NCBI RefSeq assembly: GCF_052857255.1
Contig: NC_135502.1
Location: forward strand, 150,907,311 to 150,971,310
DNA from: Amblyomma americanum
Taxonomy: Eukaryota; Arthropoda; Arachnida; Ixodida; Ixodidae
DNA: 64,000 nt
Direction: 5' to 3'
Shown here piece after piece: positions 53,571 through 64,000 of this stretch; the first letter of the stretch is position 1; the number at the start of each line of letters is the position of its first letter. The notes beneath the pieces were generated by a model. It was given only the letters and a program-made list of their open reading frames with translations, did no database searches and was not told the origin of the DNA. A program made the translations under genes and the position numbers.

Positions 53571-54029
53571 CGGGGTTAACGAAAAAATTGATCAGTACCA
53601 AGTGTCCCATCGGGCGAAGTCGGGGCGCCGAGTGCCGAGGGATCGACATTCTCGCGAGGTACCGCATTTTGAAGCCTACTGCGCTATAACTGTAATCTTC
53701 CCTGCCGCTGCGCCACTACCCTGAGATACGAGGCTGCCCCGTGCCGTCGCTGCTCGATTGCTTACAGCCCTTTACTATCACGGTGAGGGAACCCTCCAAA
53801 TTTTTACAGGCTACCCCGTCAGTATCATCGACTGTATCCGCCGTCATCGCAGCAACATTATTTCCCGCACTGGTGAAGTTTGCCTAAGGCGAAAATATGC
53901 ACCAACTAAAGCAGGAGACTCATGTGCGAAAACTTGGCCAACCCCGGCAAGCAGGGACATACCGAGCTTGCAGGCATCGACACGGCGCTCGATGTACGCT
54001 CCGTCCACAGCCGGTGTCTCGCTTTGGTT
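53571..54029. other. no recognisable gene
   Basis: May include 5' UTR of the LINE at its left edge. Short ORFs only. Confidence 0.35.
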
Positions 54030-54960
54030 TACTTAAAGTTCGCACCATGAAACACGAACCACCTATATTATCAGAAAGATGGCCTGATATAATTGACGAA
54101 AGACAAATCATGCCTGCGCAAGTAGCGAGCTTTCGGCAACGACACCGCCCGCGGGCACGCCGCGCGACGAACTGCGCCTGTCTGTCCTGGTCGTCGTTCT
54201 TAATTCTTAATTCTTAATATCATCATCATCTCACACTGAACTTAAAATATGGTCGATATGGACAACGTCTTCGGCACCGGAGCCTGCGGACGCCAAGCGA
54301 GCCGTACCGCAACGGCAGGCAAACGGCAGCTGCGAGGCGATTCTCGCCAGAAATTTGCTCGTATCACAGTTGTCACTTTTATAAGAAACATGGTACTGGC
54401 CAATGCTCTATCCTAGGGTTCAATGGTTACGTTAAGAACAATCTTCAGCTCATTTTTTATAACGCCGGTGCCCGTATCCAGGACAGCCGGCCGGCCTTCT
54501 GGCTTGATGTACTTCACGTTCAGAACAGAAAAAAAACCACCATGCTATCATCAAAGCTGCCTGCTATATTCTAGAAATGACAACATGCCTGCGCAAGAGA
54601 TCAGATTTCGGCAGCGATGCCGCCTGTGGGCGCGCTAGGCGACGAACTGCCCTGCTTCCTGGCTGTCCTGGTCGACACCAAGCCTAGATGTTTCCGCAGC
54701 GATGCCGCAGCTGGGGGCGCATCGGAACTGGACAGTGTTGTAATAAAAATACTACTCTCACCCCCGCTCTACTTTTAACCCGTCGTATAATAAGATGAAG
54801 ATATGCCCAATTTCCGCGACGCCTTCAGAAGCAGATCTAGCACTATCTAGGCGAGCCGCACCAGACAGCAGCAGCAAGGGGGCTATTGGATGAAAATTCC
54901 TTGTATCGAAGTTGTCACTAAAACCAGCAACTCGGTATTGGCCAATGACATTCAGAAAAG
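54030..54960. repeat. degenerate tandem duplication, unit about 470-540 bp
   Basis: The block with ACATGCCTGCGCAAG, TTCGGCAGCGA and GACGAACTGC occurs at 54110-54195 and again at 54585-54670. A second block (GTTGTCACT, then TACTGGCCAATG / TATTGGCCAATG) occurs near 54367-54403 and near 54911-54945. The order is the same, so the segment is an old head-to-tail duplication. Confidence 0.65.
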
Positions 54961-55904
54961 ATACATATTGACGTTGAGCGCAACAGAACAACAAAAAAAA
55001 CGGCACAGCCGCAGACACAACTGACAACACATCACGGTCGAGGCACACGAAAATAAACAAAAACCGATGTAGACTCAACAAAGCTTCTATAATCGACGGC
55101 TGCCAATCATTGTGGCTAGACGCAGAGGAAACGTGCGTCAAAATTAGAGCCAGACTAGTTGAATTTCTCTGTTAAACGATTATGACAGGCCAGTATATGT
55201 TTAGCTGCTATGTATAGTGTACACACAAGTAATCAGCTCATCCGCTGATGAGGGAAGCATTAATATTTCTTTAGCCTCCTTACCTTAACTCTTACTAATG
55301 CGGGTAAAAACGTTTTCAATAAGGCTTCCGAAAGGTGGATTTCTGAAACGCGGTATGAACTTTCCCTTACCTTACACTTTCAGTTAACTTTCTGAAAGTC
55401 GCATTTCGAGTTAAAATCAGGTAGAGGTAAGGCCTGTTTTTAAATGCGGAGATTAGATTCGGGGACGAAGTCCCTGGGGCTCCAGAAAAGCGTCCTCCTC
55501 CGACGGCGCCAGAAGCAAAAAAGGCAGAAAGAGAAAAACAGCTACCGGCAGCCATGTGGCGGTTCCATCTAGTCTCTTTCGGGTTCGTTGTAAAATGGCG
55601 TATGTTTCTACTTTTTACTTTATGTTTGATGCTAGAAGTAGGTTTTCGGCCGTATCGGTGTCCGCAGAAATCGCATCGATTTCTAACAATAGTCACTTGT
55701 AGATACGCGCGGATTAAAGACCTTTTGCTTGCGCTCTAATTAAAAATTGCATGAGTTCTAACGGCGGTATCACAATGCAACATTTCTCATTCGCTTAATT
55801 CCTGGCTGATATCTGTTTGCATGCGGTAGTTTTTTTTCTACGGATCGGAGATCACTCATCCCATCAAAGTACCCAACGTAATAGCCATACAGAGCAGCTT
55901 TTCG
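54961..55904. other. no recognisable gene
   Basis: Two overlapping minus-strand ORFs of 109 and 127 residues (55696-55367 and 55141-54758) lack domains. One contains CDFCGHRYGRK, a single C-X2-C that might be a zinc-finger remnant, too little to call. Confidence 0.35.
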
Positions 55905-56865
55905 TAAAAATATAATAATAATTATAACTTCTTTATTTCCATCAGTGATGGAGGAGACTGCGAGTAAAAGTCGCTTTAGAGGCAAGCGACTTGACTAGAG
56001 CCCGCAGCCTCCTTTACAAGGCAAACAGCGATTGAGCAGGAGATACACATAGCAATTTACCACATGTGAAATTTGCACAAAAATAAACGCAAAAACACAA
56101 ATTACTTGAAAAACGCTCTTCAATTATTTAAGAAAGATTGAGTGACAAAGTGTTGACGTAAAGCTCGTACATCAGTTATATAAATATGAATACTTGATTT
56201 CAGAAACAAATTTAAAAGTGTTGGTAGTGTGTATGATATCTGTTGTGTAGAATAATTGGCACGCGGAGTGACAACCTTCCACTGTTCCGTACACCTTGTT
56301 ATGTAAGAATGTGTGTTCCTGGTGAGATTAGATAACTCATGAAGGAACTGTAAATTCTCTTTTACCTCCCGTTTGAAAGCTTGACTTAACTTGTAATGAT
56401 TAAGGTTAAACACGGGTATTATATTTGCTTTCGAAAATAAGTCTGATGTGTGCGCATTGTAAGGCATGTTAAATAGTACTCGCAAAAACTTTTTCTGAAG
56501 TATATGTATCTTTTCTAGATTCGTACGTGATGTGGTACCCCACACGAGCAGACAGTAATAAAGTGTAGAGAAAAATAGGGTGTTATAAACAAGAACCTTG
56601 ATTCTGTAAGGTAATAGTGGTCTCATCCGCACCATCATGCCAACTACACGAGATAATTTGCCGAATATCGATTCTATGTGCATGTCCCAAAGCATATTCT
56701 GTGTGAAAATAACTCCATGTATTTTAAAACTATCTACACTTTCTATGTTTACATCGTCATAGACAAGGTTGACGGAACTGATTATTTGCTTAGAATTGGG
56801 CCTAAACATTATTGCTTTTGTTTTGTTTATATTGATATGGTAACGCTATTCCTTAAAAAAAGTAT
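55905..56865 (-). mobile_element. LINE 3' fragment, 5'-truncated
   Basis: Minus strand. RT-thumb and C-terminal coding sequence, then a 3' UTR and an AATAAAGAAGTTATAATTAT-like tail at 55905-55945. It begins abruptly near 56865 within the coding region, as expected of incomplete reverse transcription. The protein resembles the C-terminal third of the LINE at 61.7-63.9 kb. Confidence 0.8.
56120..56809 (-). pseudogene. LINE RT C-terminal region
   Basis: 229 open residues. VNIESVDSFKIHGVIF and MLWDMHIESI match the post-palm region of LINE RTs (compare the right-hand LINE's IKVLGIFFSKTLQWDDHV), followed by TLYYCLLVWGTTSRTNLEKI and LQKKFLRVLFNMPY. No catalytic motif is included. The frame extends upstream without a Met (KTKAIMFRPNSKQ). 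Non-functional fragment. Confidence 0.82.
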
Positions 56866-58238
56866 GACCGGCAGCACAACGGGCGAGGCGGCAGCGTTCA
56901 ATCGCTCTTCGCGACCCGTCAGACCAACCTCCATGGTGCGTTGCAGTTATGTCAGTACTTACACATAAAAGGTTTTCGAACAACGTTGTTAAGCAGCTTT
57001 CGCGCGAAAGGTTAGACTTCATCAACGATCGCGCTTTCGCTTGCTGCCTGCTTTGGCGCCACGCGTCGGCTAGTTAATAATTACTCCTCAGTCCGAATAG
57101 TGTAACCCTTTAAGAGCACGTACTCACCGCCGCCCTCAGATATAACGCGAACGCTCTAGTGTGTATCATGGACTGACATTACATCTGCTGAGCTTTGGCT
57201 GCGATAAGCTAAAGCCCGATCGCTATTCTCAGCCCCGCACCGTCCAGCATTATGAGGCATAGCGAGGCGGCCGCTCAGCGACGCTAATACATGTCATTCC
57301 AAGCGACGCGCGTAAGTGATCATGGTACGTTTGTAGGCGGTGGTACATAATTCGAAGGGGCACAATGCTGAGGCATTCAGACTGCATAATTTGCCCACGT
57401 ACTCCTTCGGAACACAGATAGCTAAGATGTATCGCCTTCTAACTTGAATGACACGTAACTTCGAAGACTATACCTTAACGCAGTGAAATATCATCCGAAC
57501 CATTTTTACGAGAGTCACGCGTTGTGCGCACATGTGCTTCACAGTAGCTAGTGTGTACACGCAATTAGGAAGCTGTATCGTTAAGCACACCCAGTGCTGC
57601 CGGTTAGCATACCCACCCAGCTGTTTCTATCGTCAGCAAAATGAGTTCCTGCCGCCCACTCTCTGATCAGCATATAACCATGAAGTCAGGTTTGCCACCA
57701 TCGTCGCTAACATGAGCTCCCACCACCTCCACCACGTCGGCCAAGTGCTCAGAAATATCTCTAGCGGCGCCGCAATGAGTTCTAGCCGCCACCACCGTAC
57801 CCAACATTTCTCGAACAAGCCCAGTATTATTTCCAACACCACGAATATACTTCTAATACACCCATCGTGGGTTCCACTGTGTCCATGTTACGAGCAGAAA
57901 TAATGTTGGGATTTTAAAAAAAGAAATAACATGGTGGAAAAATATATGATAGCCCAAATGGGGACGCCCACAAGGCCTTGGTGAGCCTGTGAATGATGTA
58001 CGCCAAACTGTTGCCCACATCAGTCTATTGTAGGGCCCATGAGTGCAAATGCAACGTCAATGATGCTTGTATGCTGAAAAAAAACCTCTGCTAGCCCAAA
58101 TGAAGCTGCCCACGCGAAACCACTGTCGGTCTCACATAATATTTGGAGGCGCTGTAAAACGGGCGCGCCCAACTGCTGCCCTCATCAGTCCCTTGTAGGG
58201 TACTTGAGGGTAGAGAAAACGTCAATGTGTGGGCGCTC
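56866..58238. other. no recognisable gene
   Basis: Short ORFs only. The CTCCACCACCTCC-rich stretch near 57710-57800 is weakly repetitive (TCCCACCACC, TAGCCGCCACCACC). Confidence 0.4.
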
Positions 58239-58584
58239 CTCTCGTGCGGGCGCTCCCATATAGGGCAGACTGGACGCTGCGTTAATGAGTGAATAAGGGA
58301 ACATGAAAGAAATGTGGAGCAAAATAAGGAAGGGCCAAATTTGCCTAAGCATATAAGGTCTTGCCCGTCACGCTCTTGTGAGCCATGTTTTTCTGGTGTG
58401 CGAATTTTATCAAGAAGTAAAGACACAAAAGCCAGGAAATTAATCGAAGCATTCTTTATTGCTAAGAAAAGAAGCATGTGTGTCAGCGACACGTCCATAT
58501 TGTTGTATAGGGCAGAGAACGATTTTTTCACGCGTTCGCTGTCATATCAGATTGGAACATGATAGTATTCCTTGCGTGCCAGCT

Positions 58585-58646
<62 letters not shown>

Positions 58647-58720
58647 TGCCGTGCCTTTGAATAAATCAGTTGTGAGTGGCGCTCCGTCCCGTTTATCTAC
58701 CTTGTGGTCTGTCTGTTTTC
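58239..58720 (+). repeat. left direct repeat (pseudo-LTR) of the PLE
   Basis: 482 bp repeating 60850-61283 with few changes. It contains the last 100 or so codons of the GIY-YIG endonuclease (open piece 58314-58562, GPNLPKHIRSC to the stop) and the 3' UTR. Such head-to-tail partial copies are characteristic of PLEs. The (TA)n within is about 57 bp (58587-58643), against about 10 bp in the right copy. Confidence 0.92.
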
Positions 58721-58737
58721 GCGCCTGTAATTCAAAG

Positions 58738-59880
58738 ATGTACCAACTTGCCCAGCAAGACGTTCTTTTAAGCTATATTTCTAGTACAGTGGGCCTGTCT
58801 GTGTGTGTGTCGTCTCCATGTTTTATTGCCCAATGGATTTCTTGTTCCGTGGCTACTACGTGTCGTGCAAGGAATATTGCCTTCTGTATCAAGAATGGAC
58901 TGGTGCCTGCTGAAGTAAGTGCCCTTTTCCGGCCTATTCTACCCTCCTGGGGGCATGTGAAGCGGATAAGTAGGATCCTCAGGTCTGAGTTATGGCGTCA
59001 AATCCGCCTGCTAAATGATCTTCTACGTGTATCCTGCCAAAAGCAATATCCTACCTGGCTCGCTGACAGAAATCTTCGCTCCGTGAAGACGTTAGCTTCC
59101 GAAATGACTGAACAACTTTGGGTGTGCATGTTAGACAAGCTGCTAAAGGAAAGAAGTATGAAGAAGAATTGTGGGGGAGGTTTAGTGGTTGTGGGGGACA
59201 TTCATCTGCCTGAGGAAGTGTCATCAGTGCTTCAAAAGGGGCCCAAGTTTGGACTGGAACCACAAGTGCCGCCTCAAGAACTGATAGCCATCAATCGTCG
59301 AATCGCCAGTAAGGCCAATCCAGAGGAGCATGAAAAGTGTCTACTTGAGGGCGTGGACTGCCTGCTTAAATCCTGTAACCGGGTACCTGTTCGTCATAAG
59401 GGAACTTCACCCCGAGCTATTGTGTCTTTCTTTAAGAACAATAACCTAAAGCTTTTACAAGCAGATAAAGAAGGTGGATTTGTAGTTTTATCGGAAAATA
59501 ATTTCTCGGAAAGAGCAACCCGGGCAATTGATAAGAATTTTTCGCCTGTCAAAGTGAAAGCGACAACAGTTAAGAGCAGAGCTGTTGTAATGTGTGAGCA
59601 GCTCGGTTTAGTCCGGTTGAGCAAACAGATTGCCAAATGCAAGAATAATGCATTAAAAGTGTTCTTTTCAGTAAAAACGCACAAGCAAGGTATGCCCTTT
59701 AGAACTATCGTTACTGAAAAGGGGTCATGGCAGAGGCTGCTTAGCTGGTTCTTGTTAGATAAGTTGGGTAAGCTTGATATAGAAGACCCCTTTCTTACCA
59801 AAAAGTCCGATCAAGTGCGTGAATTCTTTAAATCGCATCGTGATGTTGGACGCGCCTTTTCGGTAGATGTTGTGGATTAA
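58738..59880 (+). pseudogene. PLE ORF part 1: N-terminal domain and first half of RT
   Basis: The most likely start is the ATG at 58738 (MYQLAQQDVLL). A larger frame from 58459 only reads through the pseudo-LTR and TA tract and is an artefact. About 380 residues: a helical, basic N-terminal region (HVKRISRILRSELWRQIRLL), then the RT entry LLQADKEGGFVVLSENNF, FFSVKTHKQGMPFRTIVTE and motif A at AFSVDVVD, where a TAA replaces the expected Leu codon. The frame resumes directly after it (FYSVPHEALF). Confidence 0.88.
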
Positions 59881-59904
59881 TTTTATTCTGTTCCTCACGA
59901 AGCC

Positions 59905-60219
59905 TTGTTTACTGCTGTCAGAGATTGCATTAAATGTAAAGACCCTATTTCCTTTCAAAATACTGCGGGTGTATCCATCGATGACTTTTTCACCCCTTTA
60001 CAGTTTTATTTACAGTCTACCTTCGTAACTTTTGACGAGCAGTGTTTTCTGCAAAAAGCTGGCATATGTATAGGCTCCTGTGTTGCACCGGTTTTGTGTA
60101 ACATTTTTCTTTCCCAAATGGATCAAGTTTTGAACCAAGTTTTACCAGCCAGCAAAGTTTTTAAAGTGTTCAGATATGTGGACGACTTTTTAATCATTCT
60201 TACCAAGGACGAAGTTTAA
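59905..60219 (+). pseudogene. PLE ORF part 2: RT palm
   Basis: In frame with part 1 after the nonsense codon. Motif B KAGICIGSCVAPVLCNIFLS, motif C FRYVDDFLIIL with intact catalytic YVDD. It ends at a stop created by a 1-bp change near 60217, after which the RT thumb continues in another frame to about 60340 (SVRDLLSLFRQNGNGLRFTC). Confidence 0.9.
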
Positions 60220-60324
60220 ACTTCGAAGAAAGTGTGCGTGATTTGTTATCCTTATTTAGACAAAATGGAAATGGCTTACGTTTTACTTGTGAAGTTCCTG
60301 AAGGTAATGTTTTACAGTTTTTAG

Positions 60325-61173
60325 ATGTTAGTTTTGGTTTTTTGTGAGGAACAGGTTTGTTGGGCGTATGCTCCGCGCGCAAAAAAGGGGCTTCTGCCAT
60401 ATGATTCTGATCACTCCAAGCTAATAAAAAGGGGGATTGCTACACTCTGCCTCGAATCCGCTATTAGAAAATCGTGCTCTCACAAGATGCAACTAAGTTT
60501 CCAAAACCAATTGGCTAGGCTGCCTTCAGCCGGGTTCCCTGGTTCGCTCGTAACGGCGGTCGCAGAAAGCCTACTACAGAAAATAAAAAGAAAGGCTGTG
60601 AGAGCTGGCCAAGATGTCCCTCGAGAAGAGGTGGTGCGACCTGTGGTGGTGCCCTATGTGCACAATTTATCCCACAATTTGAAAAAGGTTGCGAGCAGGC
60701 ATGGTGTGCCGCTTGTCTTTTCAGCCCCAAAAAAGCTCGGAAGCCTTTGTTCTCGCATTGAAAGAGAACGAAATGATGAGAGAGGATGTGGCACCAAACA
60801 TGGGCGATCGCTCATTAAGTGCACCGAAGGTGTGGTCTATGAAATCCCCCTCTCGTGCGGGCGCTCCTATATAGGGCAAACTGGACGCTGCGTTAATGAG
60901 CGAATCAGGGAACATGAAAGAAATGTGGAGCAAAATAAGGAAGCGCCAAATTTGCCTAAGCATATAAGATCTTGCCTGTCACGCTCTTGTGAGCCATGTT
61001 TTTCTGGTGTGCGAATTTTATCAAGAAGTGAAGACACAAAAGCCAGGGAATTAATCGAAGCATTCTTTATTGCTAAGAAAAGAAGCATGTGTGTCAGCGA
61101 CACGTCCATATCGTTGTATAGGGCACAGAACGATTTTTTCACGCGTTCGCTGTCATATCAGATTGGAACATGA
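60325..61173 (+). pseudogene. PLE ORF part 3: RT end and GIY-YIG endonuclease
   Basis: About 276 meaningful residues. APRAKKGLLPYDSDHSKLIK is the end of the RT. PYVHNLSHNLKKVASRHGVP is the linker, IKCTEGVVYEIPLSCGRSYI followed by GQTGRC is the GIY-YIG core, VNERIREHERN supplies the Arg, and ARELIEAFFIAKK the catalytic Glu. Zn-type Cys residues (CGTKHG, CLSRSCEPC) are present. The first dozen residues are out of the original frame. The domain itself is intact. Confidence 0.9.
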
Positions 61174-61283
61174 TAGTATTCCTTGCGTGCCAGCTGGTAT
61201 ATATATGTTTGTCGTTGCTTTGAATAAATCAGTTGTGAGTGGCGCTCCGTCCCGTTTATCTACCTTGTGGTCGGTCTGTTTTC
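60850..61283 (+). repeat. right direct repeat (pseudo-LTR) of the PLE
   Basis: 434 bp. Same sequence as 58239-58720 apart from scattered substitutions and a shorter TA tract (61198-61207). Confidence 0.92.
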
Positions 61284-64000
61284 ATTCATTCATTCATTCA
61301 TTCATTTCATTCATTTTTATTTGTTCTTCACAACATGACGTACACATTGTGAAAGGGGCCAAGAAGAAAAGCCGTTCCTTTATGGCTTGAAAAAAAATTC
61401 TTGGTCCCCCCTGGCATTGACGGCAACGAAGCAACACAATCCAGAAACAAATGTACAGAAAAAAATATACAGAAATATACAGAGACAAACAAAATTATAA
61501 CTTGGCATTTTTATAAAAGGTATGGCGACAAGCTCATGGAACGGTCGGAAAAAAAAGACATGCAGTCATAATGAAACAGGGGCTAAATATCTGTACAAGG
61601 TGTTTTGTTTATGAAATGTGTGGTGTGTATTAGGGACATGCAAATTAATAAAACAACGCCTTCAGGTTCCGGAAATTTAGTCCTAAAATATCTGTTCCCG
61701 CTTTAATATGTTCATTTAGTATTCGGGCAGGTTATTCCTAAGACTCTGAAACCCATAGTTCGTACGGCATTTTGGCACTTTCCAACGGTCTGTTGTCCTC
61801 GTATTGTAGGCCGCGTTGCCTATTAATTCTAAGTTCGATATGTCCAAAAACAGCCTTTGATTTTTCTTGATGCTGAGTTTATATTCGCGTAGGAGTTTAT
61901 AATGATACATTTTAGTTATTGGAATGACCTTAAGATTTCTGAAGATTAATTTACTTGAGTAAAACTTAGGCAAATTATTAATGATCCGTAAAACCTTTTT
62001 TTGCATCCTTAAAAGACTACTAAGGTTTTTGTCGGTCTTTGTGCCCCAGACTAAATGAGAATAGTTCATGTAAGAAGAAAATAAGGCGTAATAAATGGCT
62101 AGTTTTGCAGACATTGGAAAGACATAACGATTTCGACTGAGTATACCTGTTATGGAACATAATTTCTGCAAAATATGGTTTACGTGGTCATCCCATTGCA
62201 ACGTCTTGGAAAAGAAAATGCCCAATACCTTTATTATTTCGACGACCTCAATCCTTGTACCTCTAAACAGAAGATCGTAATCGGTAGATAGCTGCTTACC
62301 CTTAGGGTGAAAAATTACTGCTTTTGTTTTTTTTGTATTAATATTCAGTTGATTACTGTCTGTCCAAGCTTCCAACTTTTTTAAGGCTATGTTTCCTTTA
62401 ACGAACGGGTCAGCACAAGAGGATGAAGGCACAAATATACTAGTGTCGTCTGCATATATAACAAACTTCAGGTCAGATGATATACATACTATATCATTAA
62501 TGTATAAATTAAAGAGTAAGGGACCAAGAATACTTCCTTGAGGTACGCCTGCGACTATTGCTTTCTGATTAGATATTAAATGGCTTACTTGAACAAATTG
62601 TTTTCTGTGAGAGAGATAACTAATTAACATATTAGGTGCATGTCCTCTGATACCGTAGTGATGTAATTTATCAAAAAGAATAGAGTGATTAATGTTGTCA
62701 AAAGCCTGCGTAAAGTCAACAAAAATCCCCAGAACGTAATTTTTATCCTCGAAGTTTTGCAAAATGTATTCTTTTTGATCAAGAAGTGCCAGTTCTGTGG
62801 ACCGATGTTTTTGGAAGCCATACTGCGATTTTGTGATCATATCATATTTGTGGCAGAAACGTGAAAGTTGTTTGAATAGGATTTTTTCCAGACCTTTAGA
62901 AAACACAGGCAATATTGATATGGGGCGGTAGTTCGAAACATCTCGGTTATCACCCTTTTTTTTGTATAGAGGAATCACTCGAGCCACTTGCATTTTTGTT
63001 GGATAAACTGCAGTTGAAAGGCAAAGATTATATATGTAGGTTAGTATAGGACTTATAACGTCAAGGACATATTTCACTGGACTAATTAGCACATCGTCAG
63101 CGTCGCAGCTACGCGAATTTTTCAAATTTGCAAACACAGAGCAAACTTCTTGAATGTCGGTTGGTTCTAAGAAAAAAGTATTGGTGTTAGCTGTACTTTG
63201 CATTCTGTTGTTTCCTGAAGGGCGTGCAGTCACATTCCTGTTAACAAAGAACTCGTTAATAGCATTAACCATTGCGTCCCCTCTCAGCGTTTTTCCGTCA
63301 TGTATAATCTCTACTACGCAATCTTTTTCCTGCCCACGTCCCATAAGAGCATTCATTTTACTCCATAATTCACTCATTCGACCTGAGCACATAGAAAAGT
63401 AACGAAAGTAGTAGGCGTCCCTGCACTTTTTCAGTTCTTTATTTAAAACATTACGGAAACGTTTAAAAGCTAGAAGGTCCGCCTCATTACGGGAATTCAT
63501 AAATTTTTTGAAAAGTCGATCTTTTTTATGGATTTTTTTATGAAGTTCACGGGTCATCCAAGGTTTTTTATAATTTTTGTTTTTTACACGTTCCTTACGA
63601 ATGAAATGCTTTTTATAGATACATAAGAAACGACCCATAAACGCTTCATATGCAGCATTTGCATCAGCAATGTTCCGGATGTAGTCCCAGCTTGTAGTTT
63701 CTAACTCTGTACGGAAAGAGTCTAGTGTTTTCTGTGAAATCAACTGAGAAAACATCGCAGGGCTCTCTGTTGTATTAAACGGATTAGTGTCAACCTTACA
63801 ACATATTGCCATATGGTCACTAATGGAACATTGAAGAATAGCTGTAGTGATGGACCCTATATCATAATTAGCTAGGAACAAATCTATAGTAGTTTCTGAA
63901 GTAGGTGTCACCGAGTAGTCATATTTATAAGGTTAGAGCAGGCATTGCTACTAATCAGATTTTCAAATTCAACTTTTCTGGAGGTGTTACATGACATGTT
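61284..64000 (-). mobile_element. CR1/L2-like LINE, runs off the right edge
   Basis: Minus strand. Nearly complete ORF2, a 3' UTR of about 400 bp and a terminal microsatellite (plus strand ATTCATTCATTC..., 61284-61311), typical of LINEs of the CR1/L2 group. The endonuclease's 5' part lies beyond the window. A single frameshift near 63913 separates the last visible 90 bp from the long frame. The tail lies directly against the PLE end. The clade call is inference from RT motifs and the tail. Confidence 0.88.
61716..63911 (-). CDS. LINE ORF2: endonuclease end and reverse transcriptase
   Basis: 731 open residues. The first 40 are the C-terminal end of an endonuclease (catalytic SDH at 31-33). 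A basic linker follows. RT motifs: NYRPISILPVFSKGLEKI at 327-344, QYGFQKHRSTELAL at 363, FVDFTQAFDNINHS at 397-410 (first catalytic Asp), AGVPQGSILGPLLFNLYIND at 454-473, YADD at 486-489, then LGIFFSKTLQWDDHV and the C-terminal YMNYSHLVWG. All catalytic RT residues are present and no stop interrupts, so this could encode active RT if the endonuclease frame upstream were intact. The nominal Met is only the first in the open frame: coding continues upstream in another frame. The enzyme nicks DNA and copies LINE RNA at the nick. Confidence 0.93.
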   Translation of the reverse strand: MTPTSETTIDLFLANYDIGSITTAILQCSISDHMAICCKVDTNPFNTTESPAMFSQLISQKTLDSFRTELETTSWDYIRNIADANAAYEAFMGRFLCIYKKHFIRKERVKNKNYKKPWMTRELHKKIHKKDRLFKKFMNSRNEADLLAFKRFRNVLNKELKKCRDAYYFRYFSMCSGRMSELWSKMNALMGRGQEKDCVVEIIHDGKTLRGDAMVNAINEFFVNRNVTARPSGNNRMQSTANTNTFFLEPTDIQEVCSVFANLKNSRSCDADDVLISPVKYVLDVISPILTYIYNLCLSTAVYPTKMQVARVIPLYKKKGDNRDVSNYRPISILPVFSKGLEKILFKQLSRFCHKYDMITKSQYGFQKHRSTELALLDQKEYILQNFEDKNYVLGIFVDFTQAFDNINHSILFDKLHHYGIRGHAPNMLISYLSHRKQFVQVSHLISNQKAIVAGVPQGSILGPLLFNLYINDIVCISSDLKFVIYADDTSIFVPSSSCADPFVKGNIALKKLEAWTDSNQLNINTKKTKAVIFHPKGKQLSTDYDLLFRGTRIEVVEIIKVLGIFFSKTLQWDDHVNHILQKLCSITGILSRNRYVFPMSAKLAIYYALFSSYMNYSHLVWGTKTDKNLSSLLRMQKKVLRIINNLPKFYSSKLIFRNLKVIPITKMYHYKLLREYKLSIKKNQRLFLDISNLELIGNAAYNTRTTDRWKVPKCRTNYGFQSLRNNLPEY

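Larger units (their letters stand above)
58721..61283 (+). mobile_element. PLE with RT and GIY-YIG endonuclease, near full length
   Basis: Plus strand. The coding region runs from about 58738 to 61173 with RT and endonuclease in PLE order, then a 3' UTR. Lesions: one nonsense codon (TAA at 59878-59880), a 1-bp frameshift near 60217 and another near 60340. Otherwise residues are well preserved, including YVDD. It is the best PLE of the window. Its right end abuts a LINE tail. Confidence 0.93.

Noticed and set aside
55367..55696. Zinc-finger protein (CDFCGHRYGRK)
   Set aside because: A single C-X2-C without the paired His/Cys residues. Too weak to call.
58459..58740. Start of a 473-residue protein at 58459
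   Set aside because: The frame begins in the pseudo-LTR and passes through the TA tract. The PLE coding sequence more likely starts at 58738.

Overview
The window is eukaryotic, repeat-dominated nuclear DNA, most likely from a hard tick (Ixodida) or another chelicerate. I see no bacterial operons, ribosome binding sites or rRNA. The organism call is an inference from the mix of repeats: Penelope-like elements (PLEs) with a GIY-YIG nuclease, Ty3-type LTR elements, CR1/L2-like and RTE-like LINEs, TTAA-flanked inverted-repeat elements, and a tRNA-headed SINE at 41.74 kb that I recognise from tick genomes. Only a few short stretches could be host exons.

Layout. 1-5.87 kb: no clear gene, one possible exon, a perfect 16-bp hairpin and a poly-G/poly-C block. 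5.87-11.31 kb: a complete but decayed Ty3-type element (minus strand, 188-bp LTRs, ATAT target duplication). 12.26-12.75 kb: a 118-bp tandem repeat carrying TGACGTCA sites, whose last unit has a TATA box ahead of a small ORF. 13.8-15.3 kb: direct and inverted repeats. 15.5-20.7 kb: an LTR element nested inside the LTR of another LTR element. 22.2-23.2 kb: an inverted-repeat transposon copy, then an array of GTCGCGCGAC palindromes at about 31-bp period. 24.96-27.0 kb: a PLE on the minus strand. 27-31.7 kb: intron-like DNA with possible exons. 31.75-42.05 kb: two PLE relics in head-to-head orientation, one split by a very young Ty3-type element (32.2-39.4 kb), the other by a SINE. 43.3-44.6 kb: an RTE-like LINE relic cut by a TTAA-flanked element. 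44.7-50.5 kb: duplicated exon-like segments separated by a 2.6-kb TTAA-bounded element with about 570-bp terminal inverted repeats. 50.5-51.2 kb: a foldback with 84-bp arms around a tRNA-like cloverleaf, between two (TA)n tracts. 51.2-53.6 kb: a 5' piece of a CR1-like LINE. 55.9-56.9 kb: a LINE 3' fragment. 58.2-61.3 kb: a PLE with its direct 'pseudo-LTR' repeats. 61.3-64.0 kb: a nearly full LINE ORF2 running off the window.

How it fits together. No cellular pathway can be read here. What can be read is an insertion history. The 32.2-39.4 kb element is the youngest (LTRs over 99% alike by eye, one frameshift in pol) and sits inside an older PLE. The 16.3-20.5 kb element sits in an older LTR. 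A SINE sits in a PLE tail and a TTAA element sits in an RTE LINE. All percentages and alignments are by eye, not computed.
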